Shown here in pieces: positions 8,221 to 16,670 of a stretch of DNA of 64,000 bases (the first letter of the stretch is position 1; every line of letters begins with the position of its first letter). The DNA lies in assembly GCA_034680345.1 (NCBI GenBank), contig JAXISZ010000010.1, positions 1 to 64,000 on the forward strand, written 5' to 3'. Under the pieces are notes generated by a model. That model saw only the letters and a list, made by a program, of their open reading frames with translations. It had not been told where the DNA came from and did no database searches. This stretch comes from SXZD01 sp034680345 (GTDB lineage: Bacteria > Pseudomonadota > Gammaproteobacteria > Burkholderiales > Burkholderiaceae_B). Made by a program: the position numbers and the translations under genes.

Positions 8221-9531
8221 ATGACAACTGAGAATAAAGCCACTCTGTCTTTTACAGATGGAACAGCACCTGTTGAGTTTCCAATTCACAAGGGCACAGT
8301 AGGCCCTGATGTGATTGATATTCGCACTTTGTACGCTAAAACGGGTAAGTTTACATACGATCCTGGCTTTCTCTCAACAGCAGCATGTAACTCAAAAATT
8401 ACCTACATTGACGGCGATAAAGGTGAGTTACTGTACCGTGGTTATCCAATTGAACAACTGGCCGTGCAATGCGATTTTCTTGAAACGTGTTACTTGCTTT
8501 TAAACGGTGATTTGCCAAGTCAAGCGCAAAAAGACGAATTTGTTAAGCGGGTATCAACCCATACCATGGTGCATGAGCAAATGCAGTTTTTTTTGCGCGG
8601 TTTTCGTCGTGATGCGCATCCCATGGCTGTCATGACAGGCTTGGTAGGTGGTTTGTCGGCTTTTTATCCTGATTCCATGAACACCGCTGATCCCATTCAG
8701 CGAGAAATTTCAGCCATTCGCTTAATTGCTAAAATGCCCACGTTGGTGGCCATGGCTTATAAATATTCTATTGGACAACCTTTTGTATATCCGCGAAATG
8801 AGCTAAGCTACTCAGCCAATTTTATGCGCATGATGTTTGCCAATCCCTGCGAAGAGTACCGTTCTAATGATGTATTGGTGCGAGCAATGGACCGCATTTT
8901 TATTTTGCATGCAGACCATGAGCAAAACGCTTCAACCTCTACCGTTCGTCTTTGTGCGTCTTCTGGTACTAACCCATTTGCTGCGATTGCAGCGGGCGTT
9001 GCTTGTTTGTGGGGTCCTGCGCATGGTGGAGCCAATGAAGCGTGTTTGAATATGTTGGCTGAGATACAAGCTGCTGGTGGCGTTGAAAAAATTGGTGAAT
9101 TTATTGCTCAGGTTAAAGACAAAAATTCCAATGTTCGTTTAATGGGGTTTGGCCATCGTGTGTATAAAAATTATGATCCGCGCGCTAAATTGATGCGTGA
9201 GACCTGTCACGAAGTGCTCAATGAATTGGGTTTACAAGATGACCCGATGTTTAAGTTGGCGATGGCTTTAGAGAAAATTGCGCTTGAAGACGACTATTTT
9301 GTGCAGCGCAAACTGTACCCCAATGTAGACTTCTATTCGGGTATTGTACAAAAGGCCATTGGTATTCCGGTGCCATTGTTCACAGCAATTTTTGCTTTGG
9401 CTCGTACCGTGGGTTGGATTGCGCAGCTAAATGAAATGATCGCCGATCCTGAATACAAAATTGGTCGGCCAAGGCAGTTATTCATTGGGCAAGCTAGCCA
9501 AGATGTAAAGCCAATTGTACAACGCACTTAA
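8221..9531 (+). CDS. gltA: Citrate synthase (type II, hexameric-like)
   Basis: Citrate synthase condenses acetyl-CoA and oxaloacetate to start the TCA cycle. The 436-residue length is that of the large Gram-negative, NADH-sensitive form. Catalytic motifs are LHADHEQNASTSTVRL (substrate-binding histidine), GPAHGGANEACL (catalytic histidine), GFGHRVYKNYDPRAKLM, and YPNVDFYSGI with the catalytic aspartate. The start ATG has AAAGGA eight bases upstream. It is 24 bases after sdhE and is followed by a strong terminator at 9553-9579, so sdhE-gltA appear to form one transcriptional end. Confidence 0.98.
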   Translation: MTTENKATLSFTDGTAPVEFPIHKGTVGPDVIDIRTLYAKTGKFTYDPGFLSTAACNSKITYIDGDKGELLYRGYPIEQLAVQCDFLETCYLLLNGDLPSQAQKDEFVKRVSTHTMVHEQMQFFLRGFRRDAHPMAVMTGLVGGLSAFYPDSMNTADPIQREISAIRLIAKMPTLVAMAYKYSIGQPFVYPRNELSYSANFMRMMFANPCEEYRSNDVLVRAMDRIFILHADHEQNASTSTVRLCASSGTNPFAAIAAGVACLWGPAHGGANEACLNMLAEIQAAGGVEKIGEFIAQVKDKNSNVRLMGFGHRVYKNYDPRAKLMRETCHEVLNELGLQDDPMFKLAMALEKIALEDDYFVQRKLYPNVDFYSGIVQKAIGIPVPLFTAIFALARTVGWIAQLNEMIADPEYKIGRPRQLFIGQASQDVKPIVQRT

Positions 9532-9552
9532 TTGAATATTCAATCTTATTCC

Positions 9553-9579
9553 AAGCCAGCTTTTTAGCTGGCTTTTTTT
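9553..9579 (+). terminator. Intrinsic terminator after gltA
   Basis: A perfect 9-bp stem AAGCCAGCT / AGCTGGCTT (9553-9561, 9566-9574) with a TTTT loop runs into a T tract. It lies 20 bases downstream of the gltA stop. Confidence 0.9.
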
Positions 9580-9621
9580 ATTATAAACAATCACTTCGTT
9601 GTAACGTATGGGCGGATAATT

Positions 9622-9650
9622 TTTAAAGAAAATGCGAAACATGGTATCCT
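9622..9650 (+). promoter_or_regulatory. Candidate promoter for sucA
   Basis: An extended -10 element TGGTATCCT lies at 9642-9650, with only a weak TTTAAA in the -35 position. Such extended -10 promoters often lack a good -35. The predicted start near 9657 would give a leader of about 185 bases that includes the structured region at 9700-9851. Confidence 0.4.
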
Positions 9651-9699
9651 ATAGGGCATTACACTGATATTTTTGTTTTTTTATTTACAAACAAAAAAA

Positions 9700-9851
9700 T
9701 GACCAGATAACCAAGAAATTTGGTAATTCTGGTGGGTGTGTGGTTTATCCACAAACGTTGCGGCTTTTTGGACCATAGTTTTTTGGTTCACAATGTTCGT
9801 CCCCGCATCTTGAACGAGAAGCTCGAAGAAAGGTGAAGCGCAGATGATGCG
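9700..9851 (+). promoter_or_regulatory. Structured 5' leader of sucA (candidate sucA RNA motif)
   Basis: Several helices can be drawn by eye. ACCAGA (9702-9707) pairs with TCTGGT (9728-9733), enclosing ACCAA (9710-9714) with TTGGT (9720-9724). TGTGG (9739-9743) pairs with CCACA (9749-9753). CGAG (9815-9818) pairs with CTCG (9822-9825). CGCATC (9804-9809) can pair with GATGCG (9846-9851), which would enclose the ribosome binding site and mask the double start codon. A conserved cis-regulatory 'sucA RNA motif' has been described upstream of sucA in Burkholderiales. The position and the start-codon pairing fit, but I cannot confirm the published consensus by eye. Confidence 0.5.
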
Positions 9852-12699
9852 ATCATTTCAATTAAATTCATATTTATTTGGTGGTAATGCTCCTTATATT
9901 GAGGAGCTTTACGAAGCTTATATTGACAATCCAAGTTCTGTCCCTGAAAAATGGCGTGCGTATTTTGACAGCATGCAACTGGTGCCTTCTAGCCATGGTG
10001 AGGTTTCAGAACGTGACGTGGCTCACGCCCCTATTGTTGAATCTTTTGCACAACGTGCAAAACTGGGTTTTCTGCGTCCTCAGGAAGGTTCGCGTGACTT
10101 GGCTGTGGCTCGCAAGCAAGTTGATGTGCAGTCTATCATTGCTGCGTACCGTTTTTTAGGTTCACGCTATGCTGAACTTGATCCTTTAAAGCGCCATGAG
10201 CGGCCCCAAATTCCTGAACTGGAATACAGTTTTTACGGATTTAGCGAAGCCGATATGGACACGGTATTTTCTGCGTCCAATACGTACTTTGGACCAGACC
10301 AAATGAGTCTGCGAGAACTTGTTAAATCTTTGCGTGACACCTACTGCCGCAGTATTGGTGCAGAATTCATGCATATTTCAGACCCGGCTCAAAAACGTTG
10401 GCTACAACAGCGTCTAGAATCTACACGCTCAACCCCCAATTTTACTGCTGAAAAGAAACACCATATTCTTGATCGTTTAACTGCTGCAGAAGGTTTGGAG
10501 CGTTATTTACATACCCGTTATGTTGGTCAAAAGCGCTTTTCTTTAGAGGGTGGTGAATCTTTTATTGCCGCCATGGATGAAGTGATTCAACACGCAGGCT
10601 CTCTTGGTGTTCAAGAAATTGTTATTGGTATGGCCCACCGTGGGCGCCTAAATGTTTTAGTGAATATTCTTGGTAAGAGTCCTAGCGACTTATTCGCGGA
10701 GTTTGAGGGTAAACACGCTGATGACCTCCCAGCAGGTGATGTAAAATATCACCAAGGTTTTTCCAGTGATGTAACCACGCCAGGCGGTCCAGTGCATTTG
10801 TCCTTAGCGTTTAACCCGTCGCACCTTGAAATTGTTAATCCGGTGGTTGAAGGGTCGGTTAAAGCCCGTCAAGAGCGTCGCGGTGATGGTGAGGGAAAAC
10901 AGGTGTTGCCTGTGCTCATTCATGGTGACGCTGCAATAGCGGGTCAAGGTGTTGTGATGGAAACCTTAAATCTGGTGCATACACGTGGGTATGGTACGGG
11001 CGGTACCGTTCACGTTGTAATCAATAACCAGATTGGTTTTACAACCTCAGACCCGCGGGACAGCCGCTCAACACTGTACTGTACTGATGTCACTAAAATG
11101 ATTGAAGCCCCGGTGTTTCACGTCAATGGAGATGATCCAGAGGCGGTTATCATGGCTGTACAAGTTGCTTTAGATTTTCGTGCACAGTTTGGTCAGGATG
11201 TTGTTATTGATATCATTTGTTTCCGTAAATTAGGCCACAATGAGCAAGATACCCCGGCCATGACTCAGCCTTTGATGTATAAGCGCATAGGCAGTCATTT
11301 AGGTACGCGTGCATTGTATGCCGAGCGCCTGGAAACCCTTGGTGTTGTGCCAGTTGGTACAGGTCAGCAAATGGAAGCGGAGTATCGCAAGGCAATGGAC
11401 GCTGGTCGTCACACATACGACCCAGTTTTAACCAATTTTAAGAGCAAGTATGCTGTTGATTGGAGTGCATTCCTAAATAAAAAGTGGACAGATGCCGCAG
11501 ATACCTCTGTGCCTTTGGCAGAGTTAAAGCGACTGTCTGAGCGCATTACCACCATACCAGAGCAATTTAAGTTGCATCCTTTGGTTGAACGTGTGGTTAA
11601 CGATCGCCGTAAAATGGGTTTAGGCGAGTTGCCAGTAGACTGGGGTATGGGCGAGCATTTGGCCTTTGCATCCTTGGTTTCTTCCGGGTACGCAGTGCGC
11701 ATTACAGGTCAGGACTGTGGCCGCGGTACCTTTACGCATCGTCATGCGGTGTTGCACGACCAAAATCGCGAAAAGTGGGACGAGGGTTCTTATCAGCCTT
11801 TACAAAACGTTTCAGAAGGTCAAGCACCCTTTACAGTTATAGATTCCGTGCTGTCTGAAGAAGCCGTTCTGGGTTTTGAATACGGCTTTTCAACGGCAGA
11901 ACCGAATGCTTTGGTCATTTGGGAAGCACAGTTTGGTGACTTTGCTAATGGTGCTCAGGTGGTTATTGACCAATTTATAACATCTGGTGAGGTAAAATGG
12001 GGCCGTGCTTCTGGTTTGGTGATGATGTTGCCGCATGGCTATGAAGGGCAGGGGCCAGAGCATTCTTCTGCACGCTTAGAGCGTTTCTTGCAGATGTGCG
12101 CAGACAATAACATTCAAGTGTGTCAGCCAACAACTGCGTCACAAATTTTCCATTTATTGCGCCGTCAGATGATTCGCTTATTCCGTAAGCCTTTGGTTAT
12201 CATGACACCTAAGTCGTTGTTACGTTTAAAAGATGCTGCTTCGCCTTTACAAGAGTTTTATCGGGGTGGTTTCCAAACTGTAATACCGGATACTGAAACC
12301 CTAGACTCAGCAAAAGTAAAACGTTTGGTCGCATGCTCAGGAAAAGTGTATTACGATTTGGCCAATGCGCGCCGTGAACGCAACCTTAAGGACGTAGCTA
12401 TTGTGCGTGTGGAACAGTTGTATCCTTTCCCTCATAAAGCTTTTTCCAATGAAATCAAGCGTTATCCTCAGGCTACTGAAGTGGTTTGGTGCCAAGATGA
12501 GCCGCAAAATCAGGGTCCATGGTTCCAAATTCAACACCATATTTTAGAGAATATGAATGAAGGGCAAAAGTTGGCTTATGCTGGTCGTCCGGCTTCCGCT
12601 TCGCCTGCTGTGGGTTATTACGCTAAGCATGTCGAGCAACAAAAGGCGCTTATTGACGCGGCCTTTGCCAAATTGAAAGGTTTCATCATCACCAAGTGA
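9844..12699 (+). CDS. sucA: 2-oxoglutarate dehydrogenase E1 component
   Basis: SucA is the thiamine-diphosphate-dependent decarboxylase of the 2-oxoglutarate dehydrogenase complex, which makes succinyl-CoA in the TCA cycle. It has 951 residues, the usual length. It begins MMRSFQLNSYLFGGNAPYIE, the family N-terminus; either of the tandem ATGs could initiate. Motifs are GMAHRGRLNVLVNILGK at about residues 263-279, HGDAAIAGQGVVMETLNL, and NNQIGFTTSDPRDSRST with the ThDP/Mg region. The C-terminal transketolase-like domain includes GEVKWGRASGLVMMLPHGYEG. It has its own structured leader and heads sucA-sucB-lpdA. Confidence 0.98.
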   Translation: MMRSFQLNSYLFGGNAPYIEELYEAYIDNPSSVPEKWRAYFDSMQLVPSSHGEVSERDVAHAPIVESFAQRAKLGFLRPQEGSRDLAVARKQVDVQSIIAAYRFLGSRYAELDPLKRHERPQIPELEYSFYGFSEADMDTVFSASNTYFGPDQMSLRELVKSLRDTYCRSIGAEFMHISDPAQKRWLQQRLESTRSTPNFTAEKKHHILDRLTAAEGLERYLHTRYVGQKRFSLEGGESFIAAMDEVIQHAGSLGVQEIVIGMAHRGRLNVLVNILGKSPSDLFAEFEGKHADDLPAGDVKYHQGFSSDVTTPGGPVHLSLAFNPSHLEIVNPVVEGSVKARQERRGDGEGKQVLPVLIHGDAAIAGQGVVMETLNLVHTRGYGTGGTVHVVINNQIGFTTSDPRDSRSTLYCTDVTKMIEAPVFHVNGDDPEAVIMAVQVALDFRAQFGQDVVIDIICFRKLGHNEQDTPAMTQPLMYKRIGSHLGTRALYAERLETLGVVPVGTGQQMEAEYRKAMDAGRHTYDPVLTNFKSKYAVDWSAFLNKKWTDAADTSVPLAELKRLSERITTIPEQFKLHPLVERVVNDRRKMGLGELPVDWGMGEHLAFASLVSSGYAVRITGQDCGRGTFTHRHAVLHDQNREKWDEGSYQPLQNVSEGQAPFTVIDSVLSEEAVLGFEYGFSTAEPNALVIWEAQFGDFANGAQVVIDQFITSGEVKWGRASGLVMMLPHGYEGQGPEHSSARLERFLQMCADNNIQVCQPTTASQIFHLLRRQMIRLFRKPLVIMTPKSLLRLKDAASPLQEFYRGGFQTVIPDTETLDSAKVKRLVACSGKVYYDLANARRERNLKDVAIVRVEQLYPFPHKAFSNEIKRYPQATEVVWCQDEPQNQGPWFQIQHHILENMNEGQKLAYAGRPASASPAVGYYAKHVEQQKALIDAAFAKLKGFIITK

Positions 12700-12751
12700 T
12701 GATGTGCGTGATGTTGCATCGAAATAGCTGAATACAAAAGGAAAAAATTAA

Positions 12752-14032
12752 ATGTCAATCGTAGAAGTCGTTGTTCCTCAATTGTCTGAGTCAGTGGCAG
12801 AGGCCACTTTATTATCTTGGCATAAAAAACTAGGTGAAGCCGTTAAGCGCGATGAAAATTTGGTCGATATTGAGACTGATAAAGTGGTTTTGGAAGTGCC
12901 TGCACCTGCTGCTGGCGTTTTGGTTGAGTTGTTGGTTGGTGATGGTGGTACGGTCACTTCTGCCCAATTGATTGCTAGACTAGATACTGCCGCCACCGCA
13001 AGCGCTACGCCTGCAACTTCTGTTAATCTAAGTGCTCCATCAGCACAAACACCAGCGCAGGCAGTTGTAAGCAGTAGCAAAAATGCTGATTCGTCTACGA
13101 TGGTTATGCCCGCAGCTGCAAAAATGATGGCTGAGAATCAATTAGGTATAGCCCAAGTTACAGGCACTGGTAAAGACGGTAGAATTACCAAAGGCGATGT
13201 TATCAACACCTTATCAATATCGGTGGCTTCAGCGGCATCATCTTCTTCATCTGCGGCTGCAAAAGTAGCTCCTGCGGCGGCTGTGCTGCCTGAGGTTAAA
13301 GCGCCTTTGGATGTATCCACATTAATTGATGGTCGCCCAGAACAACGTGTACCGATGAGCCGTTTGCGCGCTCGTGTTGCAGAACGTTTGGTGATGTCAC
13401 AATCTACCAATGCTATTTTGACCACTTTCAATGAAGTTAACATGCAGCCCGTTATGGACCTGCGCAATAAGTACAAAGATAAATTTGAAAAAGAGCATGG
13501 CGTAAAACTGGGGTTCATGTCCTTTTTTGTGAAGGCTGCTGTACATGCTTTGAAAAAATATCCAATTTTAAATGCATCAGTTGATGGCAATGACATTGTT
13601 TACCATGGGTATTTTGATATTGGTGTGGCTGTTGGATCTCCACGGGGTTTGGTGGTACCTGTTTTGCGCAACGCCGATCAAATGTCTTTGGCTGATATTG
13701 AAGTGAAAATTGCAGAATTTGGCGCTAAAGCCAAAGATGGTAAACTTTCTATCGAAGAATTAACCGGCGGTACATTTTCTATTTCCAATGGCGGCGTGTT
13801 TGGTTCCATGTTATCCACCCCCATCATCAATCCACCACAGTCGGCTATCTTAGGTATTCATGCCACCAAAGAGCGTCCCGTGGTTGAAAATGGTCAAATC
13901 GTTATTCGTCCTATCAATTACTTGGCGATGTCATATGATCACCGAATTATTGACGGTCGTGAAGCTGTATTGGGTTTGGTGGTTATGAAAGAGGCCTTAG
14001 AAGATCCGGCCCGTTTACTGTTAAATATTTAA
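12752..14032 (+). CDS. sucB: Dihydrolipoyllysine succinyltransferase, E2 of 2-oxoglutarate dehydrogenase
   Basis: The E2 core transfers succinyl groups from E1 to CoA. Its 426 residues comprise an N-terminal lipoyl domain with DIETDKVVLEVPAP (lipoyl-lysine K44) and an Ala/Ser/Pro-rich flexible linker at about 85-120. Next comes an E3/E1-binding domain (MPAAAKMMAENQLG...GKDGRITKGDV), a second Ala/Ser-rich linker, and the catalytic acyltransferase domain ending in MSYDHRIIDGREAVLGL with the catalytic His and Asp. It lies 52 bases after sucA and 12 bases before lpdA, in one operon. Confidence 0.98.
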   Translation: MSIVEVVVPQLSESVAEATLLSWHKKLGEAVKRDENLVDIETDKVVLEVPAPAAGVLVELLVGDGGTVTSAQLIARLDTAATASATPATSVNLSAPSAQTPAQAVVSSSKNADSSTMVMPAAAKMMAENQLGIAQVTGTGKDGRITKGDVINTLSISVASAASSSSSAAAKVAPAAAVLPEVKAPLDVSTLIDGRPEQRVPMSRLRARVAERLVMSQSTNAILTTFNEVNMQPVMDLRNKYKDKFEKEHGVKLGFMSFFVKAAVHALKKYPILNASVDGNDIVYHGYFDIGVAVGSPRGLVVPVLRNADQMSLADIEVKIAEFGAKAKDGKLSIEELTGGTFSISNGGVFGSMLSTPIINPPQSAILGIHATKERPVVENGQIVIRPINYLAMSYDHRIIDGREAVLGLVVMKEALEDPARLLLNI

Positions 14033-14044
14033 GGTGTAGCCAGC

Positions 14045-15487
14045 ATGAGTCAATTATTTGATGTGGTTGTCATAGGTGCTGGTCCTGGCGGGTATATTGC
14101 AGCGATACGCGCCGGACAATTAGGTTTATCGGTCGCCTGTATTGAGGGCAATCCGTATGATGACCCCAACGGCGAACCACGCTTGGGTGGTACCTGTTTG
14201 AATGTGGGTTGTATTCCATCGAAGGCGTTACTCGCTTCTTCTGAAGAGTTTGAGAAAATCAGCCACCATGTTGCTGATCATGGTATTACGGTGAATGGTG
14301 CATCTATTGATGTGGCCAAAATGATTGGCCGTAAAGACAGTATAGTCAGCAAAATGACCGGTGGTATACAGTACTTATTTAAAAAGAATAAAGTTAGTTT
14401 CATCAAAGGTTATGCTAGCTTCTTGGGTAAAGCCAGTGGTGGTGGATTCAGTTTAAATGTGCAAGCGGCTGACGGCAGTGTTTCAGATGTGCAGGCAAAG
14501 CAAGTTATTATTGCCACTGGGTCTAAAGCACGTCACTTACCAGGTATTGTCGTGGACAATCAAGTGGTATGCGACAATGAAGGCGCTTTAAAATTTGGTG
14601 CTGTACCTAAGCGTTTAGGTGTAATTGGGGCTGGAGTTATTGGTTTAGAGTTGGGTTCAGTTTGGCGCCGTTTAGGAGCTGAAGTCACCGTATTAGAAGC
14701 AATGCCTAATTTTTTGGTGGCTTGTGATGAAAGTATCAGCAAAGAAATGCTGAAAATCTTTAAAGCCCAAGGTTTAAATATCAACTTAGGTGTCAAACTT
14801 GGTGAAGTAAAATCCAATAAAAAAGGTGCTGTTGTAAGCTACACCGATGCGCAAGGCAATGCACAAACCTTGGATTGTGACAAGCTTATCGTATCTGTTG
14901 GTCGTGTACCTAACACCGACGGCTTACAATTAGAGAAGATTGGCTTAAAAACCAATGAGCGTGGCCAAATTGATGTAGATGCGCATTGCCAAACTTTGGT
15001 CTCTGGTGTTTATGCTATTGGTGATGTGGTGCGTGGCGCCATGTTGGCTCACAAAGCAGAAGAAGAGGGTGTGATGGTGGCAGAAATAATTGCTGGTCAA
15101 AAAGGCCATTGCAATTACGATGCTATCCCTTGGGTGATATACACTTCACCTGAAGTTGCTTGGGTTGGTAAAACTCAACAAGATTTAAAATTAGCGGGTC
15201 GTGCTTATAAGTCTGGTCAGTTTCCGTTTATGGCCAATGGTAGGGCTTTGGGTCAAGGTGATTCACAGGGCTTTGTTAAGGTTTTAGCGGATGCAAAAAC
15301 TGACGAGGTTTTGGGTGTTCATATTGTTAATAGCCATGCCTCCGATTTAATTGCTGAAGCGGTTATGGCCCTTGAATTCAAAGCTTCTTCTGAAGACATT
15401 GGGCGTATGTGTCATGCTCACCCCAGTTTGTCTGAGGTAGTTAAGGAAGCCGCTTTGGCCTGTGATAAACGTCAGTTGAATATGTAA
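14045..15487 (+). CDS. lpdA: Dihydrolipoyl dehydrogenase (E3)
   Basis: This flavoprotein reoxidises the lipoyl arm of E2 and reduces NAD+; 480 residues, normal length. It shows the FAD-binding GAGPGGYIAAIRAGQLG at about residues 11-27 and the redox disulfide GGTCLNVGCIPSKALL (Cys51 and Cys56). The NAD-binding GVIGAGVIGLELGSVWRRLG, the FAD contact YAIGDVVRGAMLAHKAEEEG, and the catalytic His-Glu pair in HAHPSLSEVVKEAAL follow. As the third gene of sucA-sucB-lpdA it may also serve pyruvate dehydrogenase. Confidence 0.98.
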   Translation: MSQLFDVVVIGAGPGGYIAAIRAGQLGLSVACIEGNPYDDPNGEPRLGGTCLNVGCIPSKALLASSEEFEKISHHVADHGITVNGASIDVAKMIGRKDSIVSKMTGGIQYLFKKNKVSFIKGYASFLGKASGGGFSLNVQAADGSVSDVQAKQVIIATGSKARHLPGIVVDNQVVCDNEGALKFGAVPKRLGVIGAGVIGLELGSVWRRLGAEVTVLEAMPNFLVACDESISKEMLKIFKAQGLNINLGVKLGEVKSNKKGAVVSYTDAQGNAQTLDCDKLIVSVGRVPNTDGLQLEKIGLKTNERGQIDVDAHCQTLVSGVYAIGDVVRGAMLAHKAEEEGVMVAEIIAGQKGHCNYDAIPWVIYTSPEVAWVGKTQQDLKLAGRAYKSGQFPFMANGRALGQGDSQGFVKVLADAKTDEVLGVHIVNSHASDLIAEAVMALEFKASSEDIGRMCHAHPSLSEVVKEAALACDKRQLNM

Positions 15488-15495
15488 TTTTTCTT

Positions 15496-15559
15496 GGGTA
15501 TTTTGGGGTGTTAGGGCAATAAATCAATAAAGCGCTAATTTTTAAACTCTAAAATACCC
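15496..15559. repeat. Inverted repeat spanning the lpdA-zapE gap
   Basis: GGGTATTTT at 15496-15504 and AAAATACCC at 15551-15559 form a perfect 9-bp inverted repeat separated by 46 bases. This could be a long-loop hairpin after lpdA or a paired operator. No T tract follows directly. Confidence 0.45.
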
Positions 15560-15576
15560 TGGTAAAAAAGTGTGCC

Positions 15577-16668
15577 GTGAGTGTTATTCAGTTTTACGAA
15601 GAGACCCTTAAATTAAAAGGGTTCAGTGCTGATGCTTCTCAGCGTCAGGCGATTGGGCGTCTGCAAAATTTGCATGACGCTTTTGTTCATTTTAAATCGC
15701 AGCGTAGCAATCTTTTAAAAAAAATGTTTTTGCGTCCTGATATACCTAAAGGTGTGTATCTTTGGGGGGGGGTAGGGCGTGGTAAAAGTTTTTTAATGGA
15801 TTGTTTTTATTCAGTCAGTACGCTTAAGCGCAAAACGCGTTTGCATTTTCATGAGTTTATGCGCGGTGTTCATGCTGAATTAGATCATTTAAAAGGCGTT
15901 GTTGATCCTTTAAATGAGGTGGCTAATCGCCTTGCTAAACGTTATCGTTTAATTTGTTTTGATGAGTTTCATGTGTCAGACATCGCTGATGCAATGATTT
16001 TATATCGTTTATTAAACGGTCTATTTGCTCGTGGGGTGTCGTTTGTAATGACCTCAAATTATCAGCCTGACGATCTTTATCCCAACGGTTTGCATCGAGA
16101 GCGTTTACTGCCTGCAATTGAATTATTAAAGTCTGAATTAGATGTGTTCAATGTTGATGCCGGAACAGATTATCGTCAGCGATCATTGCAACGGGTTAAA
16201 ATTTATCATACTCCAACTACGGAGCAAACTGATATTCAGATTTTAAAAGCCTTTAAATCAATTGCTGAAACTTTACCTGAAAACCCAGTATTGGAAATTG
16301 AGGCCAGAAAAATTAGGGCTATACGTCGGGCTGGTGGCGTAATTTGGTTTGATTTCCATACGTTGTGTGCGGGCCCGCGATCACAAAACGATTACTTAGA
16401 ATTAGCCAGTCGCTTTCATACGGTATTTTTAACCCAAATTCCTAAGATGAGTGCTGGAATGGCCTCAGAAGCTCGTCGTTTCACTTGGTTAATCGACGTT
16501 TTTTATGATCATAAAATTAAATTGATTATGTCTGCTGAAGTTGTTCCTGAGCAACTTTACACCGAGGGTGCGATGGCTCATGAATTTGTTCGAACAGTTA
16601 GTCGAATCATTGAAATGCAAACAGAAGCTTATCAAAAATCGCCCCGCCGAATTGCGGGGCAATGGTAG
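15577..16668 (+). CDS. zapE: Cell division protein ZapE (AFG1-like ATPase)
   Basis: ZapE is an AFG1-type P-loop ATPase that acts at the division ring under stress; 363 residues, normal length. The Walker A motif LWGGVGRGKSFLMD spans about residues 62-75, followed by FHEFMRGVH and the Walker B/sensor CFDEFHVSDIADAM. The GTG start lacks an obvious ribosome binding site but gives the expected N-terminus. Nine consecutive Gs at 15764-15772 encode the Trp-Gly-Gly-Val of the Walker A loop, an unusual slippage-prone tract in this AT-rich DNA. The gene follows lpdA, as in other Burkholderiales, and converges on tex with a two-base gap. Confidence 0.95.
   Translation: MSVIQFYEETLKLKGFSADASQRQAIGRLQNLHDAFVHFKSQRSNLLKKMFLRPDIPKGVYLWGGVGRGKSFLMDCFYSVSTLKRKTRLHFHEFMRGVHAELDHLKGVVDPLNEVANRLAKRYRLICFDEFHVSDIADAMILYRLLNGLFARGVSFVMTSNYQPDDLYPNGLHRERLLPAIELLKSELDVFNVDAGTDYRQRSLQRVKIYHTPTTEQTDIQILKAFKSIAETLPENPVLEIEARKIRAIRRAGGVIWFDFHTLCAGPRSQNDYLELASRFHTVFLTQIPKMSAGMASEARRFTWLIDVFYDHKIKLIMSAEVVPEQLYTEGAMAHEFVRTVSRIIEMQTEAYQKSPRRIAGQW
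16641..16660. terminator. GC-rich bidirectional terminator hairpin inside the end of zapE
   Basis: GCCCCGC / GCGGGGC (16641-16647, 16654-16660) is a perfect 7-bp stem with a 6-base loop. On the minus strand it is followed by GATTTTTGAT, giving a U-tract for the tex transcript. On the plus strand a looser TAGTTTTACTTTTG follows. It overlaps the last codons of zapE. Confidence 0.6.
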
Positions 16669-16670
16669 TT

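Noticed and set aside
12778..13596. Long minus-strand open frames opposite sucB
   Set aside because: They are the mirror of an Ala/Ser-rich linker and catalytic domain whose plus-strand identity is certain.
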